Made by a program: the position numbers and the translations under genes. The notes under the pieces are model-generated. The model did no database searches, had not been told where the DNA came from, and saw only the letters and a list, made by a program, of their open reading frames with translations. From Pseudomonas sp. SJZ079 (lineage in GTDB: Bacteria; Pseudomonadota; Gammaproteobacteria; Pseudomonadales; Pseudomonadaceae), in contig NZ_VIUH01000020.1 of the NCBI RefSeq assembly GCF_007993865.1, positions 36,164 to 100,163 on the forward strand: a DNA stretch of 64,000 nt, written 5' to 3'. Below, one piece after another: positions 53,788-61,671 of the stretch. Each line of letters opens with the position of its first letter. The stretch's first letter is position 1.

Positions 53788-54902
53788 GGCTGCACCTGCG
53801 GGGCAAAGGCGGCTTGGACCAGCTTGAGCAACTGGTTGTGTTGGTAGCTGCCGTCGCGATCATCGGCGTAGCGCACCACCACCAGCTTCTCGCTGGGCAG
53901 CACATACAGGGCTTGGCCCCAATGACCGAGGGCGGCGAAGGTGTCGGCCGGCGCATCCGCCCAGGGCTTGGCCTGGCCTGGCACGGCGACGTTCAGCCAC
54001 CAGTGCCCGCCCGGTACCGCATCGCCCGGTTTGTCCGCCTGCGGCAGGTAATTGGCGAACGCCGTGCGGTTGAATTCGACCCAGGCCTGGGGCAGCAATT
54101 GCCGCTCGCCCCACCGGCCATCGCGCTGCATCAGCAAGCCGACACGCGCCAGATCGCGGGCAGTCATATAGGCATAGGAGGAGCCGACGAAGGTGCCGCT
54201 GGCATCGGTTTCCCATACGGCCGAGGTGATGCCGAGCGGCTCGAACAGCGCACTCCAGGGATAATTCGGGTAGGCCTCGGCGCCGACCATGCCCTTCAAC
54301 GCGGCGGACAGCACATTGCTGTCGCCGCTGGAATAGCGAAACCGCGCGCCCGGCTCGGCATCGGCCGCGTGTTGCGCGGTGAAGGCGGCCATATCGCTAC
54401 GGCCGCGGGTGTAGAGCATGGCCACCACCGACGACTGCAGCGGTGCGTATTCGTAATCTTCCTGCCAGTCCAGGCCCGAGGCCCAGTTGAGCAGGTGGCC
54501 GACCTTGACCCCCGGGTGCGCGGCGAATGCCGGGTAATACTGGGCCGCCGGCGCATCGAGCCGGAAGCGCCCTTGGCCATAGGCCACGCCGAGGATGGTG
54601 GCGAGCAGGCTCTTGCTCACCGACCAGGTCAGGTGGGCCGTCTCGGCCGTAGTCGGCCCGGCATAGCGTTCGTAGATCACCTGACCGTCGCGGATAACCA
54701 GCAAGGCATCGGTGCGCACGCCCGTGCGGCTGGCATCGTCACGCGCGGGGAAGGCATAGGCTTCCAGCGTGGCGAGCGCCTCGCTGGGCGCGGCAGGTGC
54801 CTGCGACCACTGCTGCGCGGGCCAGTTTTCCGCCTGGGCCATGGCGCAACCCAGCGCCAAACCAAGCGCCAGACTCAGCCGACGCATAACGGGAATGGAC
54901 AT
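53784..54902 (-). CDS. Serine hydrolase of the beta-lactamase/penicillin-binding (class C) family
   Basis: A 372-aa exported protein. Signal peptide LALGLALGCAMAQA; active-site SxxK is WSVSKSLL with Ser94 as nucleophile and Lys97; the second motif YSS (Tyr-x-Ser, in FRYSSGDSNVL) replaces the usual YxN; HWGQ near the C-terminus stands for the KTG-type triad. Relatives include 6-aminohexanoate-dimer hydrolase and esterases, so it need not hydrolyse beta-lactams. Followed without a gap by the cysteine-rich membrane protein gene. GAGGC lies before the ATG. Confidence 0.85.
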   Translation of the reverse strand: MSIPVMRRLSLALGLALGCAMAQAENWPAQQWSQAPAAPSEALATLEAYAFPARDDASRTGVRTDALLVIRDGQVIYERYAGPTTAETAHLTWSVSKSLLATILGVAYGQGRFRLDAPAAQYYPAFAAHPGVKVGHLLNWASGLDWQEDYEYAPLQSSVVAMLYTRGRSDMAAFTAQHAADAEPGARFRYSSGDSNVLSAALKGMVGAEAYPNYPWSALFEPLGITSAVWETDASGTFVGSSYAYMTARDLARVGLLMQRDGRWGERQLLPQAWVEFNRTAFANYLPQADKPGDAVPGGHWWLNVAVPGQAKPWADAPADTFAALGHWGQALYVLPSEKLVVVRYADDRDGSYQHNQLLKLVQAAFAPQVQP

Positions 54903-55081
54903 AAAAACGCCTCTAGCCGTGAAAAGTGCCGCACCCTAGCACGCCGCCCATGACGTTAAACAGCGGCGCACGCGTCAGCTGGGTCAGCGTGTGCGGATAG
55001 CCTCGGGTTGGCATCACGTGGGCAGGGCGCCTACTGATCTGGATCAACCCCGCACAGAGGCTACAGCTAGACGCAGACCCG

Positions 55082-55972
55082 CTAGGACATCAGTCCCAGC
55101 GTCGCCGCGGCCTTGGCCAGGCGTTTGTTGCGCGCCAGCCCGGCAATCGAGAGCAATCCCTTATCCCGCCGCCAGAGCGCCGCCCACGCCTCTGGTCCGC
55201 TGTCGAGCGCCGCATCCAGCTCGCCGCTCAGCGCCGCGAACTGGGCGAACAGTCCGGCCAGCAGCACATGGGTCGCCGGGCTGTTAGCGCTCAGCCGGCT
55301 GACCTCCGCGCAGCCCGCCAGCAGGCCCAGCAGGCGCAACTGCAGGGTCTGGGGCCAGGCCGACTCCTGGCCCAGCGCCGATAACCAGGCGCTGAGCGCC
55401 GTCAGCACGTGCAGGTCTTCGATGCTGCGAAACGGTTTCACGTAGTCATCCCAGCCATCGCCGGCCAGACGCTGGCAGTGGGCATCGGCCAGGTGCAGAC
55501 GGGCATGACCGATGTCCGGCATCATGGGTAAGGTCGGCAACGCCTCGATACGCACGCCCGGCGCGCCGGCGCGCACCACGCCCAGGGCCAAACGCGGCGC
55601 CTGCTCGGCGGCCTCTTCGCGGGCCGCCACCAGCAACCAGTCGGCGGCCTCGGCGGCGGTGACGTAGTCCTTGCGCCCGCTCAGCGTCAGGCCACTCAGG
55701 CGGGTGCCCATGTCCGCCGGGCGCACGCTCTTGTTTTCGGTCACGCACAGCGCGCCCAGCGACCAGGGCGCCGATGGCCAGAGTACGCGCAAGGCGCCCT
55801 GATACCCGGCGAGAAAAGCCAGCCCCGGGGTCGCCGCCAGGCGCCCGCCGAGCAAGGCCAGTTCGAACGGTGGCGGGTTGCCCAGACGCTCGAGCAAGGT
55901 CGCGTACCACTCATCCAGGCTGGCGGCGACGGGCAGGCGGTCGCGGGTTTGCATCAGGCGTTGCCAGGGCAT
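55082..55972 (-). CDS. Short acyl-CoA-dehydrogenase-like protein
   Basis: A 296-aa protein about 80 residues shorter than normal acyl-CoA dehydrogenases. The flavin and substrate region GALCVTENKSVRPADMGTRL and the blocks LTLSGRKDYVTAAEAADWLLVAA near 95 are recognisable. The C-terminal helical domain is reduced, and I do not find a clear catalytic glutamate. It could therefore be a flavin-binding homologue with a different activity. AGAGGA lies about seven bases before the ATG. No partner genes lie near. Confidence 0.72.
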   Translation of the reverse strand: MPWQRLMQTRDRLPVAASLDEWYATLLERLGNPPPFELALLGGRLAATPGLAFLAGYQGALRVLWPSAPWSLGALCVTENKSVRPADMGTRLSGLTLSGRKDYVTAAEAADWLLVAAREEAAEQAPRLALGVVRAGAPGVRIEALPTLPMMPDIGHARLHLADAHCQRLAGDGWDDYVKPFRSIEDLHVLTALSAWLSALGQESAWPQTLQLRLLGLLAGCAEVSRLSANSPATHVLLAGLFAQFAALSGELDAALDSGPEAWAALWRRDKGLLSIAGLARNKRLAKAAATLGLMS

Positions 55973-56122
55973 GTCAGGTTCCTCTGCTGTTTTTATAGTG
56001 AGCCGCTGTCATACAAGTATCACCAAAGGTTCACAGTCGTGACACCGGGTCTACCTAGCCTGAGCTTGCCCAACAAGATCGACCGGCCGCAAGGCAAAAC
56101 GCCGGCAAACGGAGATTAAGGT

Positions 56123-56881
56123 ATGACCCAGATCACCCTCACCCGCGCCAGCAACGTCGCTCCACGTCGCCTGCAAGCCGAGCGGTTGCTCGGCCCCGAG
56201 GCCTTGCGTGAAGCCCAGGCGCTGCGTTACCGCGTGTTCAGCGCCGAATTCGACGCCAAGCTCAAGGGTGCCGAGCAGGGCCTGGATGTGGATGACTACG
56301 ACATTCATTGCGAACACATCGGCGTACGCGACCTGAACAGCGGTGAACTGGTCGCCACCACCCGTTTGCTCGACCATCAGGCCGCGGCCGGCCTGGGTCG
56401 CTTCTACAGCGAAGAAGAGTTCAGCCTGCATGGCCTGGCGCACCTCGAAGGCCCGGTGCTGGAGATTGGCCGTACCTGCGTCGATCCCGCCTACCGCAAC
56501 GGCGCCACCATCGCCGTGCTCTGGGCCGAGCTGGCCGAAGTGCTCAACCAGGGTAGCTACCGCTACCTGATGGGCTGCGCCAGCATCCCCATGCAGGATG
56601 GCGGCATCCAGGCCCAGGCGATCATGCAGCGCCTGCGGGAGCGCTACCTGTGCACCGAACACCTGCGCGCCGAACCAAAGCTGCCACTCCCGGCGCTGGA
56701 CGTGCCGGGTAACGTGATCGCCGAGATGCCGCCCCTGCTCAAGGCTTACATGCGCCTGGGCGCGAAGATCTGCGGCGAGCCGTGCTGGGACCCGGACTTC
56801 CAGGTCGCCGACGTGTTCATTCTGCTCAAGCGCGATGAACTCTGCCCGCGCTACGCCCGCCACTTCAAGGCGGCAGTCTGA
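56123..56881 (+). CDS. olsB: L-ornithine N-alpha-acyltransferase
   Basis: A 252-aa enzyme of the OlsB family, a GNAT relative that transfers a 3-hydroxyacyl chain from acyl-ACP to ornithine, the first step of ornithine-lipid synthesis. The core is RYRVFSAEFDAKLKG near residue 36, followed by DDYDIHCEHIGV and LEIGRTCVDPAYRNGATIAV near 115. Ornithine lipids replace phospholipids under phosphate limitation in many bacteria. olsA follows 64 bases downstream, making a two-gene operon. GGAG lies nine bases before the ATG. Confidence 0.93.
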   Translation: MTQITLTRASNVAPRRLQAERLLGPEALREAQALRYRVFSAEFDAKLKGAEQGLDVDDYDIHCEHIGVRDLNSGELVATTRLLDHQAAAGLGRFYSEEEFSLHGLAHLEGPVLEIGRTCVDPAYRNGATIAVLWAELAEVLNQGSYRYLMGCASIPMQDGGIQAQAIMQRLRERYLCTEHLRAEPKLPLPALDVPGNVIAEMPPLLKAYMRLGAKICGEPCWDPDFQVADVFILLKRDELCPRYARHFKAAV

Positions 56882-56945
56882 TCCTGGTTGCATGCAGCGC
56901 CGGCACTGTGTAGACAGTGCCGGCATTTGTGCCGAGGAGTGCTCG

Positions 56946-57734
56946 ATGAAAACCCTACGCCTGTACCTGCGCCTGCTGCGCTTGTTGGCCGTGATCGGCC
57001 TGGGCACCCTGCTGGCCGGCACGGTGAGCCTGCTGGAAAAACTCTTGCGGCATGAGTTGCCGGCCCAGCGCCAACGCATCAGCCGCTGGTTTCTCGCCCG
57101 CCTCGCCGCCGTCCTGCCGTTTCGCCTCAGGGTACGCGGCGAGCTGCCACAGGCGCCGATGCTGTGGCTCAGCAACCATGTGTCCTGGACCGATATTCCG
57201 CTGCTCGGCATGCTCACCCCGCTGTCGTTTCTGTCGAAAGCCGAGGTGCGCCGTTGGCCCGTGGCCGGCTGGCTGGCGCAACAGGCCGGCACCCTGTTCA
57301 TCCAGCGCGGCGCGGGCGACAGCGGTCTGCTCAACCAGCAACTGGGCCGTCACTTGCAGCAAGGCCGGCACCTGTTGATCTTCCCCGAAGGCACCACTAC
57401 CGATGGTCTGGTCCTGCGTACCTTCCACGGCCGCTTGCTAAGCTGCGCAATCGACAGCGGGGTGGCCGTGCAGCCGGTGGCGATTCGTTACCTGCGTGAC
57501 GGTGAGCCGTGCAAGGTCGCGCCCTTCATCGGCGATGACGACATGCTCTCGCACCTGCTGCGCCTGCTCGCCAGCGAGGTGGCCGAGGTGCAGATCCAGC
57601 TGCTGCCGCCGATCGCCAGCGCCGCACTGAATCGCAACGCGCTGGCGCGACAGGCGCAGCAAGCCGTGTCTGCCGCCCTGTTTGGCACCCGTGAAACCAC
57701 AGCGGCGGACGCTAGCGCAGTCGAGGCGGCCTAG
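56946..57734 (+). CDS. olsA: Lyso-ornithine-lipid O-acyltransferase
   Basis: A 262-aa PlsC-type acyltransferase. An N-terminal membrane segment (LLAVIGLGTLLAGTVSLL) is followed by the catalytic H-x4-D, NHVSWTDIP, near residue 77 and the second motif FPEGTTTDG near 145. It adds the second fatty acid to lyso-ornithine lipid. GAGGAGT lies five bases before ATG 56946. The stop codon TAG (57732-57734) lies in the CTAG flank of a MITE-like element, so its original end may have been altered by insertion. Confidence 0.9.
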   Translation: MKTLRLYLRLLRLLAVIGLGTLLAGTVSLLEKLLRHELPAQRQRISRWFLARLAAVLPFRLRVRGELPQAPMLWLSNHVSWTDIPLLGMLTPLSFLSKAEVRRWPVAGWLAQQAGTLFIQRGAGDSGLLNQQLGRHLQQGRHLLIFPEGTTTDGLVLRTFHGRLLSCAIDSGVAVQPVAIRYLRDGEPCKVAPFIGDDDMLSHLLRLLASEVAEVQIQLLPPIASAALNRNALARQAQQAVSAALFGTRETTAADASAVEAA

Positions 57735-58003
57735 GGTCTGTTGCCGTTTCATTCGCGGCCGCGCCGTAGCTTGTTTTTGCGCGAGGCAAGGCACGAGGAG
57801 CGCGGTTTGGTTGTTCCAAATGAGCGACGAGAAACTCCGCATCGCGCAAAAACAGGCCCGGCCCTTCGGGTTGCGCGGGAAATGGCCCCCGCTGTTGTTG
57901 CAGGACTTGGCAAGGGAATGACCATTACCTGCGTCCCGCGCCTAATCGGGGGCCATTTCTCGCGGCAACGCGGTTCGCAATGAAACGGCAACAGACCCTA
58001 GGC
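57729..58003. mobile_element. MITE-like element with perfect 25-bp inverted ends and CTAG flanks
   Basis: Perfect 25-base inverted repeats, left 57729-57753 and right 57979-58003. The inner tips are ggtctgttgccgtttcatt. CTAG at 57731-57734 and 57998-58001 flanks the element and fits a 4-bp YTAR-type target duplication as in IS5-family elements. Inside are further nested inverted repeats: 57772-57784 with 57842-57854 (13 perfect bases), and 57874-57891 with 57947-57964 (17 of 18). No transposase is encoded. It lies exactly between convergent olsA and acpH, with the stop TAG of each in a CTAG flank. Confidence 0.8.
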
Positions 58004-58603
58004 GCCTGTCCCCGACAGGCCGCGCTGCTGATCCAGCTGCAGGGCGACGAAGCGCTGCAGCTCGGGATAGAAGGCGCGAAAGTCTGCGCTCAGTGGCTCA
58101 TACAGGCGTTCCAGCTCGATCAGGCTGCCCTCCAGCAGGCCGGGGCGCGACAGGCGCCGGCCCATGCCATTGATCACCTGTTCCAGCACGGCGAAATCGT
58201 GGTAGCTGCCCAGCCAGTCCTGGGCGGCCATGCGTGGCGCGATCAGCGCCAGGCGTTCAGGCAGACTCGGCTCGGCGGCCAGCACGCGATAGACCCGCCC
58301 GGTGAACTGCGGCAATGGCTCGGCCGCGTAGTCCGCCCAGTGCAGCGCCAGGCAATGGTCGAAAAACAGGTCCAGGAGAATCCCCGAGCAGCGCCGCCGC
58401 TCGGCGGGAAAGCGCGCCCGGGCCTGGGCCTGCAGCGGATGGCTGTCGGTAAAGACATCGATGCGTCGGTGCAGGCGAATCGCCGCCTCGATATCCGCCG
58501 GCCACAGCCCGGCCAGCGGCCCTTTGACGAAGTCGCCGTACAGGCTGCCGAGCAGTTGCGCCGGCGCGTTGCCGCCGAGGTGTAAGTGCGCGAGGTAGTT
58601 CAT
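57998..58603 (-). CDS. acpH: Acyl-carrier-protein phosphodiesterase
   Basis: A 201-aa enzyme of the AcpH family (metal-dependent, HD-like fold), which removes the 4'-phosphopantetheine from acyl carrier protein. The family start is MNYLAHLHLG; the metal-binding region IRLHRRIDVFTDSHP is near residue 42 and GILLDLFFDHCLALHW near 75. Convergent with olsA. Its stop codon lies in the flank of the repeat element, so the C-terminal end may differ from relatives. Confidence 0.9.
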   Translation of the reverse strand: MNYLAHLHLGGNAPAQLLGSLYGDFVKGPLAGLWPADIEAAIRLHRRIDVFTDSHPLQAQARARFPAERRRCSGILLDLFFDHCLALHWADYAAEPLPQFTGRVYRVLAAEPSLPERLALIAPRMAAQDWLGSYHDFAVLEQVINGMGRRLSRPGLLEGSLIELERLYEPLSADFRAFYPELQRFVALQLDQQRGLSGTGA

Positions 58604-58680
58604 CTGCAGGAGCTTACCCCGTCGGCACGGATTGGGCAGCGGCTTTTATCAGCGCCGTCGATGAGCACTATCGGCGCAAA

Positions 58681-58735
58681 CGAACTGTATATCGCCAAGG
58701 CCCGATATAGAGTTCGCCGCATCGCGATATAGCGC
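58681..58735. promoter_or_regulatory. Operator-like palindrome in front of pyeR
   Basis: A 14-base inverted repeat with one mismatch: cgaactgtatatcg (58681-58694) and cgatatagagttcg (58703-58716), eight bases apart. A third partly related half-site, gcgatatagcgc, lies at 58724-58735. ArsR-type regulators bind such dyads, and the site lies directly upstream of pyeR, suggesting autoregulation of the pyeR-xenB unit. Confidence 0.65.
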
Positions 58736-58761
58736 TACAGCAATCCTTGGAACCCCTGAAG

Positions 58762-59064
58762 ATGCCCATCGATATCGATGAAGTAATCAAAGCCCTGGCC
58801 CACCCGGTGCGTCGCGACATCCTGCACTGGCTGAAAGATCCGCAGGCCTATTTCGCCGACCAGGAGCACCCGCTGGAGATTGGCGTGTGTGCCGGCAAGA
58901 TCGACCAGCGCACCGGCCTGTCGCAATCGACGGTGTCCGCCCACCTGGCCACCCTGCAACGCGCCGGGCTTGTGAGCAGCAAGAAAGTCGGCCAGTGGCA
59001 CTTCTTCAAACGCAACGAAGACTGCATCCAGGACTTCCTGCGTCACATCAGCCAGGAACTGTAA
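58762..59064 (+). CDS. pyeR: ArsR-family regulator PyeR
   Basis: A 100-aa winged-helix regulator of the ArsR/SmtB type. Start MPIDIDEVIKALAHPVRRDI; recognition helix in GLSQSTVSAHLATLQRAGLV near residue 60. No metal-binding cysteine pair of the ArsR kind is seen, since only Cys44 and one further cysteine occur, so it may sense an organic or redox signal. In P. aeruginosa pyeR-pyeM-xenB form an operon, and the regulator represses it and affects biofilm. Here xenB follows 75 bases later without pyeM. ATG 58762 chosen over TTG 58747. Confidence 0.86.
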   Translation: MPIDIDEVIKALAHPVRRDILHWLKDPQAYFADQEHPLEIGVCAGKIDQRTGLSQSTVSAHLATLQRAGLVSSKKVGQWHFFKRNEDCIQDFLRHISQEL

Positions 59065-59139
59065 CGCGAAGCGGATCTAGCAACCGCCAACCCAACCCCG
59101 AACTCGCACGCACCCCATACCCCGACTGAGGATCATCCG

Positions 59140-60189
59140 ATGCCTACGCTCTTCGACCCCATCACCATCGGCGAACTGCAACTCGCCAACCGCATCATCA
59201 TGGCGCCGCTGACCCGCACCCGCGCCGACGCAGGCCGCGTACCCAACGCCTTGATGGCCGAGTACTACGTGCAGCGCGCCTCCGCCGGGCTGATCATCAG
59301 CGAAGCCACCGCGGTCACGCCGATGGGCGTCGGCTACCCGGACACCCCCGGCATCTGGTCCGCCGATCAGGTACGCGGCTGGAGCAATATCACCAAGGCG
59401 GTGCACGGCCACGGCGGCAAGATCGTCCTGCAACTGTGGCACGTCGGGCGTATCTCCGACCCCGTCTACCTGAACGGCGAAGCGCCGGTGGCGCCCAGCG
59501 CCATCGCCGCCAAGGGCCACGTCAGCCTATTGCGGCCGCTGCGCGAGCACTCTGTGCCGCGCGCCCTGGAGACCGAGGAAATCGCCGATATCGTCGAGGC
59601 CTATCGCCTCGGCGCGGAGAATGCCAAAGCCGCCGGTTTCGACGGCGTGGAAATCCACGGTGCCAATGGCTACCTGCTCGACCAGTTCCTCCAGGACAGC
59701 ACCAACCAGCGCACCGACCGCTACGGCGGCTCCCTGGAAAACCGTGCGCGCCTGCTGCTGGAAGTCACCGATGCGGCAATCTCCGTATGGGGCGCCGGCC
59801 GGGTCGGTGTGCACCTGGCACCGCGCGCCGACTCCCACGACATGGGCGACTCCAACCGCGCCGAAACCTTCACCTATGTCGCCAGTGAACTGGGCAAGCG
59901 CGGCATCGCCTTCATCTGCGCCCGCGAGAAGGAAGCCGACGACAGCCTGTCGCCCAGCCTCAAGCAAGCCTTCGGCGGCGTGTTCATCGCCAACGAGCGC
60001 TTCACCAAGGACCAGGCCAACGCCTGGCTGGCAGACGGCAAAGCCGATGCCGTGGCCTTCGGCATCCCCTTCATCGCCAACCCCGACCTGCCGGCGCGAC
60101 TGGCCGAGGATGCGCCACTGAACGAGCCGCAGCCGGAGACCTTCTATGGCGCCGGCCCCGTGGGTTATATCGACTACCCACGACTGTAA
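59140..60189 (+). CDS. xenB: Xenobiotic reductase / Old Yellow Enzyme family flavoprotein
   Basis: A 349-aa protein, matching P. fluorescens/P. putida XenB length. OYE motifs are present: MAPLTRTRADAGRVPN near residue 24, QLWHVGRISDP near 102, the substrate-binding pair HGANGYLLDQFLQDSTNQRTD near 180, and the FMN-phosphate-type GGVF/FGIPFIANPDLPARL near 290-325. It reduces activated alkenes and nitro compounds with NADPH. The likely repressor is PyeR just upstream; a terminator hairpin follows. GAGG lies nine bases before the ATG. Confidence 0.92.
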   Translation: MPTLFDPITIGELQLANRIIMAPLTRTRADAGRVPNALMAEYYVQRASAGLIISEATAVTPMGVGYPDTPGIWSADQVRGWSNITKAVHGHGGKIVLQLWHVGRISDPVYLNGEAPVAPSAIAAKGHVSLLRPLREHSVPRALETEEIADIVEAYRLGAENAKAAGFDGVEIHGANGYLLDQFLQDSTNQRTDRYGGSLENRARLLLEVTDAAISVWGAGRVGVHLAPRADSHDMGDSNRAETFTYVASELGKRGIAFICAREKEADDSLSPSLKQAFGGVFIANERFTKDQANAWLADGKADAVAFGIPFIANPDLPARLAEDAPLNEPQPETFYGAGPVGYIDYPRL

Positions 60190-60217
60190 GCGCAGACGCC
60201 ACTGTTCTAACGCGCAG

Positions 60218-60250
60218 AAAAAAGCCCGCTCACTGAGAGCGGGCTTCTTC
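60218..60250. terminator. Bidirectional terminator after xenB
   Basis: A hairpin with arms aagcccgctc and gagcgggctt is preceded by A6 and followed by a T-containing tail. It serves xenB and the convergent coiled-coil gene. Confidence 0.83.
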
Positions 60251-60263
60251 ATACGTGCCAGCC

Positions 60264-61115
60264 TCAGCGGGCGTCGATCTGCTGCTGCAGGTTCTGCACC
60301 TGGCCTTGCAGGGTGCTGATGTTGCGCGTCATCTGGGCGCGGAAGGCATCGAACTCGGCGGTATTGCTCTTCGCCGCCGGGCGGTTTTCCAGGTCGCTCT
60401 TGAGTACCAGCAGGTCCTGTTCCAAGCGCCCGATGGCCTGGTTCGGGTTGCCGATTTTCTTCAATGCCTCCACCTCGCCACTCAGGCTCTTGAGTTGCCC
60501 TTCGAGCTTGCTCACGTCGGCTTGCGCGGATTTCAGCGAGGCCTGCTCGCTTTTCAACGCCGCCTGCGCGCTGCTCAGACTTTTCAGCTGGCCGTCGAAC
60601 TGGCTGGTCGCGCCTTGCTGGGTCTTCAGTTCGGCCGCCACTTGTTCGATCGACTTACCCTGAGCAGTCTGCTGGCTGGCGACGTTCTGCTGCTGCTTGC
60701 TCAGCTCGGCCAGCTTGTTCTCCAACTGCTTGACCTGCAGCTTGAGCGCTTCGCTGCCGCTGGTGACGGTGGATTCGGTGGCGACCACCTTGCCGGATAT
60801 ATCCTGGATACGCCCGGCAGCCTCCTCGCTGATACGCCCGAAACTTTCCTGGGTCGCGACCAGCTGCAGCTGCATCAGGTTGATTTGCTGAAAGCTCCAC
60901 CAGCCCAGACCGCCTAAGGCAAAGGTCAGCGCGCCGACCAACGCCCAGAGGGGTCCGCTGCTGGCGGTTTTGACCGGTGCCACCGCAGCGCCGCGACCAT
61001 AGGCTGGGGTACGCACCGCCGGCTCGCGGTGATCCGCATCGAGATCGTCGCGATCACGCGCGTCTGTGGTCAGGCTGGGCACATGATCGAGTTCGTCGTG
61101 GGCATCGTTACGCAT
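60264..61115 (-). CDS. Membrane-anchored coiled-coil protein (chromosome-segregation-ATPase-like annotation)
   Basis: A 283-aa protein. A cytoplasmic acidic N-terminus of about 50 residues and one membrane helix (LWALVGALTFALGGLGWWSF) near residues 55-75 precede a long coiled coil rich in Ala, Glu, Lys and Gln, with no nucleotide-binding motif. So despite the ATPase label often given to it (I recall PA4360), ATPase activity is not supported. The topology suggests a periplasmic coiled coil. Convergent with xenB. Confidence 0.8.
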   Translation of the reverse strand: MRNDAHDELDHVPSLTTDARDRDDLDADHREPAVRTPAYGRGAAVAPVKTASSGPLWALVGALTFALGGLGWWSFQQINLMQLQLVATQESFGRISEEAAGRIQDISGKVVATESTVTSGSEALKLQVKQLENKLAELSKQQQNVASQQTAQGKSIEQVAAELKTQQGATSQFDGQLKSLSSAQAALKSEQASLKSAQADVSKLEGQLKSLSGEVEALKKIGNPNQAIGRLEQDLLVLKSDLENRPAAKSNTAEFDAFRAQMTRNISTLQGQVQNLQQQIDAR

Positions 61116-61350
61116 GGATAAACCTTCAAGAAAACGTCGAGGGAGCTAAATGTCGCGCAGTATAACGGTTCGCGCGCCGTGCTTCAGCGCCGCGCCAAGC
61201 CAGTGCGATACGCACCGATGAAGGGCGCGACCTGGACTCATCGACCCGCGCCGAACCGCACAGTTCCAGCCTCGGCAAGCTGGTACAGGCTTTGCAAACC
61301 CTCACCCAGGTGCCCTCCCGGGGCCTCACGTCAACCACGAGGGAAGGCCC

Positions 61351-61665
61351 ATGGAACTGAACAAAGCACTCTTGGATTGCATGCAGGCCCTGCGCCGCCG
61401 CCTGCGCGCCGAGTTGGCAGTGGACATCCGCCTGAGCCAGCACGACGCGATCAACGCGATGCTCAGCGCCTGCCTCACTTCGTCCGACGAGGAAACCCGG
61501 CAGCTGGGACAGCGCCTCGCCCAACTCAGTGACAGCCCGTTCAGCCTCGCAGTCGATGCACCTGCGCCTGTGGTGCAATCGGTCGCGCTGCTGGCAGATC
61601 CGGCAAAAACCGCACCGGTGTCTGGTTCGGTGCGCATCTACCGCGGGCAACGGGTCTACATTTGA
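61351..61665 (+). CDS. Small conserved-type protein, unknown
   Basis: A 104-aa protein: helical N-terminus MELNKALLDCMQALRRRLRA, central ...SACLTSSDEETRQLGQRL, and a C-terminal SVRIYRGQRVYI that may be beta. The last motif resembles ends of proteins seen in pseudomonads, function unknown. GGAAGG lies eight bases before the ATG. It converges on the epimerase gene with a gap of six bases. Confidence 0.68.
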   Translation: MELNKALLDCMQALRRRLRAELAVDIRLSQHDAINAMLSACLTSSDEETRQLGQRLAQLSDSPFSLAVDAPAPVVQSVALLADPAKTAPVSGSVRIYRGQRVYI

Positions 61666-61671
61666 CTACGA

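Noticed and set aside
57682..57921. Short open frames inside the MITE-like element
   Set aside because: They lie in nested inverted repeats and show no transposase motif.
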